This document shows, in pieces, positions 1 through 10,951 of a stretch of DNA of 64,000 nt. This DNA comes from Sporodiniella umbellata (lineage: Eukaryota; Mucoromycota; Mucoromycetes; Mucorales; Rhizopodaceae). The position numbers and the translations under genes are program-made. The notes beneath the pieces were generated by a model. That model was not told the origin of the DNA. It saw only the letters and a program-made list of their open reading frames with translations, and made no database searches. The stretch covers positions 1-64,000 of the forward strand of contig JAIXMR010000112.1 in assembly GCA_025677835.1 (NCBI GenBank), read 5' to 3'. Positions within the stretch are counted from its first letter, which is position 1; each line of letters starts with the position of its first letter.

Positions 1-1824
1 AGCAAGTAAGACAAGAAATTGAACAGTTCAACAGCTTTCTACAAAAATGGAAAAAAGAGGAAACAAAGCAAGAAGAGTTGAAAACACAGTTTTCGCACAA
101 GCAAAAAATCCTGAAGAAACAGCTTGCAGACACTGAGTCGGCTTTAGCGGAGGTTTGCGAATGCAAGGAGCTACTTCAAAAGGAGAAAGATGTACTCAAA
201 AATGCAGAGAAACTGAATTCTTTAGAAAAGGAAAATATGGTTAAAAAATTGTCTGAAGCTGACGATAGCTTAAGCGAAGCTTTGGAAAATCTAAAAAAAG
301 TGCAAAAGCTGTTTTTAGAAAAAGAAACTGAGACAAAAGCTTTGACTAATAAACTCAAAAATTCAAATGAAGCTCTTGAAGTGATTAAAAGGCTTCTTAA
401 TGAACGGGATCAAGAGCTTGCGGAAATACGAACATCACTCAAATATGAGGTAAGAAGACGAAGCTATTTAACACTCGATTCTAGTACTGAACAATGCGGG
501 TTTGTAGGCGGCAAAAGTGGAACAAGACCAAATAAAAACATCAAACGAAATTTTGCAGTTGAAACAAGTTAATGATTCGCTAAAAGCTCAGCTCCATAAA
601 CTAAATCTAGAGAATGAGATCCTTTCTAAGAAGAAGAGTGAGTGTGAAGTAGAAGTTAGCGTCTTGAATACAAAAATCCAAACAAGCGCAGCCGAAATAG
701 GTACACTCAAAAACGACCGTAAAACAGCTTTGGCTGACAAAAACAAAATAATGGATGAGCTCCAAATCAAACAAGCAGAATTTGAAAGCTCCCAAAGCAT
801 GTCTGAAAACTTGCAAAAAAAAGTAGAAGAAAATCGACAAGAAATTGCTGACTTGAATGAAAAAATAGAAAAACAGCACCATATGACTAAGTCCGAGAGA
901 AGAGAACTAGAAGAATGTTTGGAAAAGCACCAAGCAGAAAAAATACACTTGAAAGAAAAGATGGAGCTTAAAGACAGTGAAAACAAACAGCTAAAGCTTT
1001 CAGAACAGAGATTAGAAAAAACAATTTTATGCCTCAAAGAAAACATCAAGTCACTAGGAGAAAATGCAGAAAAGATGAATCAGCATGCACTAAATATCAA
1101 AGAGGAGACAGACAATGTTAAAGCTATGAACGTGGATTTGGATTTTTCACTGAAAAAGACAAAACAAGAACTACTAGAAGCCACGAAAAAAGCCGAGGAA
1201 AACTTAGTCTTGAACGTTAGTTGACTCATAATCATATTTAAAAGAAGCATTCTGCTGATGTTTTTATTGAATCAATAGACTAGTCTTAGCAAAGCAAATG
1301 TTGACTTTGAGAAACTAAGCGACAATCAAACAAAGGAAATAGAAGAACTAAAAACCCGAGAAGGCTATTTGAAATCTCTAAATAAGGTTGAGAAAGAGAA
1401 TAAAAAAGAAAACACTATAGAAAGCTGATACGACTTTATTTGAGTAGGCACTAAAAGATGAAGTAAAAAAACTCAATAAGCTTCAGCAAGTAACGCAGCC
1501 AACCAGCCCAAGCAATGCTACTAAAGCCAGAGGTGGAGCGTCTGGTCATACCTTGAAAAACCCTGCCTTACCTTCAAGTGAGAGTGTTTCTAAAGACGAA
1601 GACGATTTTAATATTGAATACTTTAAAAACGTTATTATAAACTTTTTGGAGTCTAAAATCACAAAAGTAGGTGCTTTAAAAAACGATTGAATTCAGTTCC
1701 TTGTTTTTATGTTTTTTTTTTTTTTTTTTTAAAAAAAAAATAGGCCCAGCTTGTCCCGGTTTTGATAATGATGCTAAAATTTTCCCCTGAAGAAACCAAA
1801 AGGCTTCAATACACGACACTATAA
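1..1824 (+). CDS. GRIP-domain golgin (3' part, 5' end outside window)
   Basis: Partial gene, open from the first base. Proposed exons 1-449, 508-1215, 1279-1386, 1448-1666 and 1744-1824; all four introns are 58-77 bp, GT..AG and phase 0. About 520 residues are visible. Most form an almost unbroken coiled coil rich in Lys, Glu, Leu and Gln. A Ser/Thr-rich linker follows, then a C-terminal GRIP domain split by the last intron: YFKNVIINFLESK before it, LVPVLIMMLKFSPEE after it. GRIP domains of golgins such as yeast Imh1 bind Arl1-GTP and place the protein on trans-Golgi membranes as a vesicle tether. The coiled coil alone would be unspecific; the split GRIP signature is what supports the call. 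The third intron (1387-1447) uses a GTTGAG donor and is the least certain junction. Confidence 0.82.
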
Positions 1825-2020
1825 AGCTACAAACACGTTTGTATTCTATACCAGCGACTTTTGGGTTACTATGCTGAGTTGATATTGATGACTTTTCACT
1901 GACTCTAAACAGACAAAATGGTTTACACTGTTTGCTAATATCTGTGTTATCCAACGAGTTTGTATATACTTTTGCTTTATGCGTATAGAAATAGAGTCTA
2001 GATGAAAGTAGTTTTGTTGA

Positions 2021-2158
2021 GTTCAAGTGCTAAAACAAATATGCAAAACGTTGTTAATGTTGCTCCTGGTAGAAAAATCGTCTCAAGTAATGATATGAAT
2101 ACTTTGCCAGACAACCGCCTGGAAGATGGCGATAAGGGGAAAATGTAAAAATGAGTAT
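2021..2158 (+). repeat. Left arm of a 138-bp inverted repeat
   Basis: This segment matches the reverse complement of 2711-2848 at roughly 90 % or better by eye, with a spacer of about 550 bp. Both arms keep the same short reading frame, including SSSAKTNMQNVV and PDNRLEDG, and both end that frame with TAA. Conserved frame in both copies suggests that the repeat descends from coding sequence rather than from simple noncoding DNA. I do not recognise the family. Confidence 0.75.
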
Positions 2159-2543
2159 TTCGATTCGAGTGAAGAACAGATGGAGGGAAAAAAAAGAATC
2201 TGTTGTGAATCTTTGTCATGGGTACACGGATACAGAAAAATAGACTTAACGGAGGAAGAGAATAAAGATTTCTCATTGAAAGGACACTTGGCTTTGAAAA
2301 TCTAAACGGGGAGGGGTCTTTAAATTTTTCCACTTAACAATCGAAGAAGGATTCATGACAAAATTTGGAACTCTAATCACCGAGATTATTGTACTCACTT
2401 CTTGGAATTATGTTAGTAAAGGTGCTGAAAGACGACATTCAGGGTTTGGTTTTAAACTTCCTGGAAATCTTTTTACCAAGTTAGATGAGGAGCATTTCAA
2501 ATTTCTAGTTAACCTCACTGAAGAGATACTACTGCTATTTTAG
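2156..2543 (+). pseudogene. Decayed coding-like fragments next to the inverted repeat
   Basis: Just after the left arm, a frame at about 2156-2305 reads like protein, including EEQMEGKKRICCES and DLTEEENKDFSL, then stops. A second frame at 2355-2543 (MTKFGTLITEIIVL... to a stop) is also protein-like. The two lie in different frames, and I found no splice solution that joins them into one good gene. They look like pieces of a degenerated copy of a dispersed fungal gene family or mobile-element protein. The family itself I cannot name. Short noncoding ORFs in AT-rich DNA remain an alternative. Confidence 0.35.
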
Positions 2544-2710
2544 AAGAGCTAAAATTCAAACTTTGTAGAACATTTGAGGGCTTGAAAACCTCTGCTATTT
2601 GTAGTACTTACACAATGGTAAAATGAGACTGCTGAACATTATAAGAGCAATATGGATATGAATTGTTTGAAGAATTGCATCTTTGTTGACCAAATCAATT
2701 TTATTTTGCA

Positions 2711-2848
2711 CATACTCAGTTTACGTTTTCTCTTTTTCGCCATCTTCCAGGCGATTGTCTGGCAGAGTATTCATATCATTACTTGAGACGATTTTTCTAC
2801 CAGGAGCAACATCAACAACGTTTTGCATATTTGTTTTAGCACTTGAAC
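2711..2848 (-). repeat. Right arm of the inverted repeat
   Basis: Inverted partner of 2021-2158. On the minus strand it again encodes the frame containing PGRKIVSSNDMNTLPDN, with only a few substitutions. No terminal target-site duplication was evident on a quick look at the flanks, so a transposon boundary is not established. Confidence 0.75.
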
Positions 2849-3676
2849 CCAACAAACATACTTGTTTTGATGCAAGTTCAACACAAGCTCATAACCAAAA
2901 AAACGGTAGAAAAAAAAAAAATGGTGTAGAGCTACAACAAATTGAAGGATGTTTTCAATAAGATTGTGTCAGTCAGATATAGGACCATGGATGATTTTGT
3001 AAAAAACATACTGGTTCTGTAGAAACATACCAAAGTAGAGGCCTAAGGCTTTTTCTATGGATTGATAACATGGATTTATGCTTCTATAGTTTCTAAACTG
3101 ATACTATTTGGTTATTTTTATTCCTGACGATTACGTTGGGTGTCTTTCCTTAGATCAGCTCTGTAAAAGCAACGTTGATAAAAACAGCCTTCTTTAAGTT
3201 TGGCTGTCTGTAGGTTTAGTTTCTCGATACTTTTAATGTCAAAACAATCTAGGTGAGGTTGGCATAGCTATTCCACCGGTTTTTTTTTTTTTTTTTTGTG
3301 TGCAAGCGATTTTCTATTAGGATAAATACTTACTCCGCATTTTCAATACCGTGTAAAACTTTTTTCGTGTGTAATCTTTACAAACTATGCTTCTTTGGAA
3401 CTCAAAAAAACTTTTAGCTGCTTCAACAGCATACGCACCGAAAACGGTCGGCTCAAAAATTGATATACAAACAAAAACAAAACAAGTCTATATACTATAT
3501 GCCGCGCGCTGACCACTACAGTTTCCACAGTTTGTGTAACCGTCAGTTGGATTACCATATTTGGGAATATCTAGGTTTGTTTCCTCATTTTTGTACTTCT
3601 TGTAAAGAACAATAAAACGTCCAGTCTTTTCCTCTTCTTTTTTTTTTTTTTTTTTTTTTGGAAACTAAACAACAAA

Positions 3677-6403
3677 ATGTTTTCTAGCACGTTAATCGTA
3701 ATTTTCGTTTCTATACAAAGATACTTTTTTTTTTTTTTTTGCTTGTTTACTTTTAAAAAAAAAAAAATCAACGAGAAGCTGACTTACTGTAGAACGAGCG
3801 ACCAAAGCAAATACTAGATTCCACCCATGTGCATTTAACAACAGCAATAAAACTTAATGAAGAACTTGCAGGCTATTTCCGTGATCGGTAATCAATGATC
3901 TCCGAGACTATATAATACTCATGTGATTAGAGCCCAAGTGGAAGATGTGTATGTACAAAGTTTGAATCGATTGTCAAAAAAGCATTATATATTTAATGAG
4001 TCTTCTTTGGGGTAAAAAATAAAAAATAAAAAAAGAAAGAGAAAAGCTTTTTTTTTTTTAATTTGAGAGTTTTTTTTTTTTTAATAGAACATTTTATCCA
4101 CTGTGGGAAGCGTTGCAACAAGAGCTTTTCTTATCAGGAAAAATCCATGAAGAGTACTCTAAAAAGATAAATGAAACCATTGAATTACCATTGAAACAGA
4201 GTGTGATCAACGACGATGTTTATCATGAAATACAAAGTATGGAACAGACTATTAGTAAAACCGCCAAAGAACATGAAGATTTGGAGCAGAGGATACAAAA
4301 AGTAAGCGGGATTGTATCATTTATAGCTTTCTTATGGATCATGTCATTAGCATAAAAAGGCAGGGTCAAAAGGGGAGCTAAAAACAGCCGAGCTCATAAA
4401 GCAACAGGAGAGTAAAAGCTTAGAATGGCAAAACAATGCCCCTGGTTATTTAGAGGTAAAACAAAACGGATGGTCTATCTATGTTGCTTATACTTTTTTT
4501 TTTTTGGTAGGCTTTACAAAACCTGGATGAAATTCGTTTGGGATCTATGAAAGAATCATTAAAAACATTTGGGATTCTACAAGGCGAAATAGCAGAGAAA
4601 ACACTTCAAGTAAAATTGCTTTTTTTGAGGGACTAGGATAAAGAGTAGAATAATAAGACAAAGATATTTAGAGTGGCAACGCTATGTTAAAAGTGGCCGA
4701 GACATTATCTGTAGAAAACGAGCTCAGTCATTTCTGTTCCTCTGTACATCAAGAGCGTAGAGCTGATGTTTTATCAGATCATGATTCTATGGTCCTGGAG
4801 GCTTCTCACTCTGAGTCAAGTTTAAAACAGGCCACAGGAAAAAAGAAACGATGTAAGAAGACGTACCTATGAACCACCTTGCTTAAAAAAAGTCTCTTTT
4901 TCCTAGTCTTTTCCTCTATTGTAAGCATTCGACGTAAACCTAAAAACAGTGCAACCGAACCCAATCGTCAACGAAGCTTTAGTCATTCAGATACCCTTGC
5001 AGAGGTAGAAAGTACGTCTACAGCTGGCCATACAAAACTTCAGGAACCGACCGTCTCCCCACACCTCAGAAAGGCAGCTAGTTTTTCCATAGCCAACGTT
5101 GCACCGCAAGAACCTGTAAATAGACACACACACACAAAAAAAAAAAAAAGGGGGGGTTTGCTAAAAGGAATGGATAGGCTCTTATTGTCGTTGACTCTGA
5201 AGGATACTCGATACCTCCAACAGATAGAGAGACTCTCTGGCCGTCTGATCGATGTGGGTCTTTTGTTGAAACCGAAGATATGAGTTCAGACGCTGGAAGG
5301 TAACCAAAAAAAAAAAAAAAAAAAAAAGAGGGGGGAGACCCTTCCAACCCGTTTTTGTTATTCTTAGTCTATTCAGTAACAACACCAACCCTCGAATCAA
5401 GGTAGATATCAAGAACGAAGCGGTAGTAGAAGAAGATGCATCGAACGCCGCGGTGGCACTTACACGGGTAGCGACATTGTTGAAAGAGGTAAGGGTGTGA
5501 TCTATTCAAACCGGAAAAGATTCAAACAAGGCCATAGAAAAATATGCATCCCAATCCAAGAAGGGTCCGGGGTCGTAGAGAGTAAGTTTATAAAAAAAAA
5601 AAAAAAAAGAGAGAGAGAGGATGGAGTCTGACGGATGATGTAGGGTGCGAGCTACACAGCTTTACTCTGTGATGGAGCAACCCAATGCGGTGTCGCCTTT
5701 TGAAGAAGAAGAGCCGAGCCATCAGCAGCCGGAGATAAGCGTGGTGATGATTGAGAAAGTTCATGTGGTGTCTAACGATGGGCAAGGAGAGACGAGGGTG
5801 ATTGAAGGGGAGGCCAGACTCTGTTACTCTGGACCTACGGAGAGCGCGAATCCGGTTTGTTTTCAACTTACATTCGATGGATCGCTTCAACTAGAAGCAG
5901 TGTCGGATGCGATTTGTGAGATCTCCCCTGGGGTGTATCAGTGGGTGAACTTGAGTTCCCCAACAGCGGTAGTGAAATACCAAGAGGCGATGCATGCCAC
6001 CGTTCTTTCTGTCAAGCCCATCTGGAAATTTGATTCTGAAAAAACGAGGCTTCTGATCAAATATCAAAAGATGAGCCAACACGTACTAGAGAATGTATCA
6101 TTTATGACCTTGATTGGCAAAAATGTCAAGCATGCCCAAAGTATTCCTACAGGCGAGTTGAGTTCAGCTAACGATCGTATCCGATGGGACCTTGGCTGCC
6201 CTGATGCGAACGAACATGTCATCAAGGCTCAGTTTGAAGTAAGCGAACAGGGAAATCCTCAACCTGTCTTTGTAAAATTTGAAATCCATGATCAGATACT
6301 CTCCTCTTTTCGTATATCGACAGGGGAAGATGTCAACACCCTATGGGCCAACATCAAGAAAGTCAACAAGCAAGTCAAAAGTGGCAAATACACTGTTTCA
6401 TAA
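3677..6403 (+). CDS. SYP1: Syp1/FCHo-type endocytic adaptor (F-BAR plus mu-homology domain)
   Basis: Twelve exons: 3677-3697, 3793-3887, 3931-4011, 4088-4301, 4360-4455, 4511-4609, 4672-4852, 4907-5115, 5178-5299, 5368-5488, 5538-5581 and 5644-6403. Together they give 680 aa with consistent phase. Residues 8 to about 260 form an F-BAR domain, beginning NERPKQILDSTHVHLTTAIK and continuing RAQVEDVYVQSLNRLSKK. A Ser-rich linker holds DSEGYSIPPTDRE and NNTNPRIKVDIKN. The last ~270 residues, from RGRREVRATQLYS, form the mu-homology domain. Proteins of this type bend membrane and recruit cargo and AP-2 early in clathrin-mediated endocytosis. The 7-residue first exon is the weakest part: it is chosen because it restores phase before NERPK. 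An AATAAA lies at 6409-6414, just after the stop, and the gene converges on the minus-strand gene ending at 6627. Confidence 0.85.
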
Positions 6404-6408
6404 AAACA

Positions 6409-6414
6409 AATAAA
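6409..6414 (+). terminator. AATAAA after the Syp1/FCHo stop
   Basis: AATAAA hexamer 5 bases beyond the TAA at 6401-6403. The position is very close to the stop, so real cleavage may use another signal in the 223-bp convergent gap. Confidence 0.35.
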
Positions 6415-6626
6415 CTCTCTCATTAAAAATGGTCTCCTTTATTCGTGAAACCTCAAGCCTTATGGGAGGAGGGGGGGACAAGTCAACTTTTTTCATATAC
6501 GACTTGTTTTTGACAAGGATTCAATCTATCTTTTTCTGACTACAGTTTTTTTTTTTTTTTTTTGGGAAATCCAAAGCATGTTTTTGTTAATTTTTAATTT
6601 TTATGTATGTGTGGTTTGTTGTTTAT

Positions 6627-7717
6627 TTAATTGGAGATTTTAAAGTTTCCAGATTCAAAGTTACAGGTTTCTTCGGATTGCTTTGAGGTGACAGTGAGCT
6701 TATAGTGATAATCTGCAGAAGGATCGATGTTGTCAAGTTTGAGATGATCTTTGAGAGTGAAAGAGTTTTGGATAGCTTCATGACCAGTCCAAGCGGTTTC
6801 AACGAGTTCTTGACCTTTGTAGAGTTCAACCTTGGTCAAAGCGTCTGTTTGAGAAGCACTGTCACGGTTGACTTGGAGATGAATATGACTGTCTGTTTGG
6901 AAGGTATCGCCTTCTTGAGGGTAATCGACCGACAGACCGAAACAGCCATTATAGTGTTCGTTGGAGTAGACTTGAGGATCATCCAGATGTTCAGCATATT
7001 CAACATCACCCGCTGCATTCGTGTGAGATCCAGTTGTGACCTTGAAAGTGTGAGAGGTCTCTAAACAGTCAGGGCCATGTTGATTGTTAATCAAGTTGGT
7101 AACCCAAACACTATGAAAAGGAGAGAGTGTCAGAAAAAACATGGCTACTTTCTTTTTTCTATTTTTAAATAGATAGCATACTAAACTTACCGATAGTAGT
7201 AAAGGCCAGCAGCGGTGTTCTTGGGAATCGTATCTGAAATAGAAGCAGATTTTTGTAAAGCGTACTTTCCTTTCCATACATTTTGGACATAGGTAGCTTT
7301 GCCTTTGGCGTCCACCGAGTATAACTATAAATAAATAAATAAATAAAAAAGCGGTTAGAGATATATATTTAGAAACAAGCAATTTTTCTAGTGCGACATT
7401 ACATCTAAGCCGGTGATGGTCTTTGTGTGTTGATCAGGCGTTCTGGCTATTCAAAACGATTAAGTACGTTGTCCATGTTTCTTATCGATTGTTACTTACT
7501 GACAGTCACCTTGGTCTTTTGACCGGCTACAGCGACAGTAGAGGCAGCAGGGAAATTGACGGAAAGACCTAGAAAGAATATGAGTCCATGTAAAAAGAAT
7601 CGCTTGTCGCTATCTACCCGAACACCAAGCTTTGATAGCATCACCATAGGAGTCTGCAGATACAAGAGAAACAGAGGACAAAAGGAGTGCAGACAGGGCA
7701 GTGATAGAAAGCTTCAT
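6627..7717 (-). CDS. Secreted protein of unknown family
   Basis: Five exons on the minus strand: 7717-7618, 7568-7500, 7446-7403, 7324-7191 and 7110-6627, encoding 276 aa in consistent phase. The N-terminus MKLSITALSALLLSSVSLVS is a clear signal peptide ending in ADS. The mature protein has no transmembrane segment, no GPI-like hydrophobic tail and few cysteines. It looks like two beta-rich halves of roughly equal size, each starting with a similar phrase (GLSVNFPAASTV near residue 34 and GLSVDYPQEGDTF near residue 163). That suggests a duplicated Ig-like or cell-wall-associated fold. I do not recognise the family. It converges on the Syp1/FCHo gene. The duplicated phrase is directly visible; the fold is inference. 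Confidence 0.8.
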
Positions 7718-7932
7718 GATAGATGTAAGGAAATATGAAAATGAAAAAAAAAAAAAAAAAGAATAAATAATGTAAAAATATATATAAAAAACGAATTAAA
7801 ATAGGTTTTTTTTAAAAAAAAAAAAAAAATTAGCTTGGTAATTAGAGTCGTACACAAAAAGGACCCAGAACATATGTTGCTTTGCAAAAGTATTTATAAA
7901 TAAACCTCGCTTTCTTTTTGAGTGAACGCTTC

Positions 7933-7965
7933 TCTCCTCCTCCTCCTCCTCCTCCTCCTCCTCCT
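7933..7965 (+). repeat. (CTC)n microsatellite
   Basis: About ten uninterrupted CTC/CCT units in the spacer upstream of the secreted-protein gene. On the minus strand this is a GAG run about 215 bp upstream of its start codon. Confidence 0.9.
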
Positions 7966-8856
7966 TTTTCTCTTTCAGTAAAAAGACTCTCTTTGGATTG
8001 TCTCTGCCTTGTCTCTTGCCAGGCAGTGTGGGCTTTGTTTGTGCTAAGAAAGAGATCCTGTAACTTAATTGTTAAAGTTTGTTATTGACTATTATGTCTA
8101 ATTGGTAATTATCGGAGATTGTTCCGTCGGACGTCAATTCTATTTTACTTTTTGTAGACACGAGAAATTTTTATTTTGGACAAAGAAAAAGAGTATTTCA
8201 GACGGATCAACTCTGGCTTTGGACAGCGATCTGCACTTCAACTGTGTGGATTTTGACCCTACATCTTGGCTTGACTAATCCTTCGAGTGTGGTGTTATCC
8301 ATAGTAGTGCGTCTCTTATCCAATGGCGTACGAGAATTCAATTTCTTTCAGACTCCTCGTTATCGTATAACAAACAATTAAACACTATGGCAGAACTAAG
8401 AATTTCTGATAGATTAAAAGAAACCCCCTCCCCTTTTTTTTTTTTTTTTTTTTTTTTTTTGGGAAAAACGACTATTGAATTGACTTTAATTCATTGTTAA
8501 ATACAGTCTAGAAGTAGGGTACTTTGTCCGGATATAGGATCGCCCCTCTCCCACTTTTTCGTTTTCCTTGCATAGTTTGGCGGGCCAAAGTCATGTGTTA
8601 CATGGATAAGTTTGACAATAGCTAAAGTAAGGGAGAAGTCTGTTCTTTAAAAAAAAAAAGTAGCCTACACCAAACCAAGCTCTTACCCAAGTCGAGGATG
8701 TTGCTTGAGAGTTATCATCAGTGAAGAAAGATGCCAAAGCTTTATGTGAGTCAAGGCTTGCCTTTTTTTTTTTTTTGTTTGCAAAAGAGAGATTTATTGA
8801 TTCTATAGAAAATAAAGTATATATATATACACACATGCACACGGATAGGAGAAAGG

Positions 8857-8859
<3 letters not shown>

Positions 8860-8887
<28 letters not shown>
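8860..8887 (+). repeat. (AG)n microsatellite
   Basis: Uninterrupted AG dinucleotides ending directly before the stop codon of the minus-strand AzgA gene at 8891, so it lies in that gene's 3' untranslated region. Confidence 0.9.
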
Positions 8888-8890
<3 letters not shown>

Positions 8891-8891
<1 letters not shown>

Positions 8892-10761
8892 TAGTTCTTT
8901 TCATTTCTATGAATGGAAAGCGTTTCGATGCCAGTGACAGAGGTATGATCGGGAGCAATAGTGACGGTCGGGCTATTTGTTTGTGCAGGCTTTGGGTCAT
9001 CTTCGTGTTGCTCTTCAAAATCGTAATCGTCAGCAGCGTCCCAATCAAAGTCTTGACCGCGTACTTTGGCAGCGATAAACTGCATCCAGACGGGCACAAA
9101 CGAACGACTGAGGACGGCGGTCCACCAGTCTTCACGTTGCGAGTAATCAGGATGGATTCGACCGCCAGAGATTTTTTCAATGAGGTAGGCGAGGCCGTTG
9201 AGGATCACGTAAGCAAAGATACCGCCGATGACACCGTAAGCGATAGAGTAAGTGAAGGGCATGACAGCCATGGTGATAAAGGCAGGGATGGCGTCCCCAG
9301 GATAATCCCAATTGATATTTCGTACACTAGAGGTCATCATGGAACCTACGAGGATCAAGGCCGGACCGGTCGACCAAGGGGGGAAACTGGCAAAGATGGG
9401 AGAAAAGAAGATGGAGATAAAGAAACCAAAGGCGATGCAGATGGCGGTGATGCCTGTTCGACCGCCTTCGGCAATCCCTGCACCTGACTCAACAAAGGCT
9501 GTACAGGAAGACGTACCAAAGCAGGAGCCAATGGTCACACAGCAGGCATCGGCGAGAAAAGCCCAGGTGGAGTGTTCAAAGTCGCCCGCTTTGTCAGTAA
9601 AGCCACCATAGCGGGCCATGGAATACATTGTGCCAGTGGTATCCAAGATGTCCACATAGAGAAAAGTGACTAGAGCGATCCAGATGTCTTTGGAGGTCAT
9701 ATCGAAATCGAATTGGCCCATGACGTTTCTCAGGTCATGAACGGTCACCACACGCTTGAAATAGTCAAACATCTGGTTGCCGTTCTCGGTATAGGGGAAA
9801 TAGGTGATAGGGCTATTACGAGGCCAAGAGGTGATGGCGATCGAAACAATACCAATCAGAATCGCACCGCGTACACGGAACATCACCAAAAGACCCATCA
9901 CAATCAAGCCCAAGAGACCCATATACATGGTAGGGGATTCCATATGGTGTGACAGACAAGATCCGTTGTTGTCCAACGACGCTTCAGGACATCCGCCCAA
10001 CGTCACCAGCGTTGAATAATCCAACCGCACTAGGCCAATCCCCGCCGAGGATTGCAAACCGATAAAGCATAGGTACAGCCCAATACCACACCCCATGGCT
10101 ACCTTGATACTCATGGGGATAATACGGGCAAGCCACTGTCGGACACCGAACAGGGAGAGAATAAAGAAAATGATACCTTCGATAAACACAGCAGCCAGAG
10201 CTGTCTGATAGGATACTTTACCCGAACCGTGATAACCTACGATCGTATAGGTAAAATACGCATTTAAACCCATCCTATCCACAGACACACTTGAGTCACT
10301 CTGAAAAAAAAAAAAATTTTTTTTTTTTTGAAAGTCTTACCCAGGAGCCATACCAAGCGGCAAATTAGCAAACACACCAATCAAAATACTCGAAATCATG
10401 CCACAAATAGAAGTAGCCATAATCAAGTCCAGTCTAAAGTTATACACGCACTGAGCGTAGGCAACATCTTTATCACACGTAGGGTCTCCTTCCGTAGGTG
10501 TACAGATACAAGTACCACCCGATTCTGAAATGATCGAGGCATTGACAGAGATAATATAAGCCTATTGTAAAACGTGTGGGTATAGCAAACACACACATGT
10601 CAATCTACCATTGCAAAGAACACAGTGACACCCGCACGTAGTTCAGTCATAAACTTGGTGCCTTTTCTTTCTCTTCGATGTCCAGAATTTTCTAATTGAA
10701 AGTATTTTCCAATACGTGATCGAGCCACGCGATCATTGACTTTATCTACCCAATTTGACAT
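8891..10761 (-). CDS. azgA: AzgA-type purine permease (adenine/guanine/hypoxanthine)
   Basis: Three exons: 10761-10609, 10561-10341 and 10274-8891, giving 585 aa, the usual size for the family. The N-terminus has a short basic cytosolic stretch, then ELRAGVTVFFAMAYIISVN, the first membrane segment of AzgA-like proteins. The junction GMAPG/MGLNAYFTYT, conserved in the family, spans the second intron. Later signatures include TALAAVFIEGIIFF and FVDILDTTGTMYS-like sequence (here YVDILDTTGTMYSMAR). About twelve or more hydrophobic segments follow, and an acidic hydrophilic tail of ~80 residues ends the protein. Family members are plasma-membrane proton symporters for purine bases. Internal ATGs, such as the one upstream of the GLNAYF motif, are not starts because the first two exons carry conserved sequence. 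Confidence 0.92.
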
Positions 10762-10918
10762 TGACAGAAATATAAAAGAATTTGATAGAATTTAAAAAAA
10801 AAAAAAAAAAACAACCAGAAAAACAAAAAATTAGAGGCTATTATAAAAGTATACGTCAATGATTTTATTATTTTTTTTTTTTTAAAAAAAGTAAAAAAAC
10901 TTTGGCTTTTTTATGTGG

Positions 10919-10951
<33 letters not shown>

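Larger units (their letters stand above)
1825..3676. other. Repeat-bearing intergenic spacer
   Basis: About 1.85 kb between the golgin stop and the proposed start of the Syp1/FCHo gene. The left half holds an inverted repeat and decayed coding-like fragments, described separately. From about 2960 to 3676 I see no gene, only AT-rich sequence with T-tracts near 3281, 3638 and A/T runs. The last few hundred bases presumably hold the promoter of the downstream + strand gene. Confidence 0.7.
7718..8890. other. Intergenic region upstream of the secreted-protein gene
   Basis: About 1.17 kb without a supported gene. It contains A/T tracts (7743-7760, 7808-7829, 8436-8461), a CTC trinucleotide run and an AG run, listed separately. 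It should carry the promoter of the minus-strand secreted-protein gene and the 3' end of the minus-strand permease gene. Confidence 0.7.

Noticed and set aside
1998..2333. Minus-strand 111-aa frame through the left inverted-repeat arm
   Set aside because: The plus-strand frame is the one kept in both repeat arms; the minus frame is Phe/Ser/Pro-rich noise.
8909..10019. Several open frames on the plus strand across the AzgA region
   Set aside because: They are antisense shadows of a strongly conserved permease gene and show no protein-family features.
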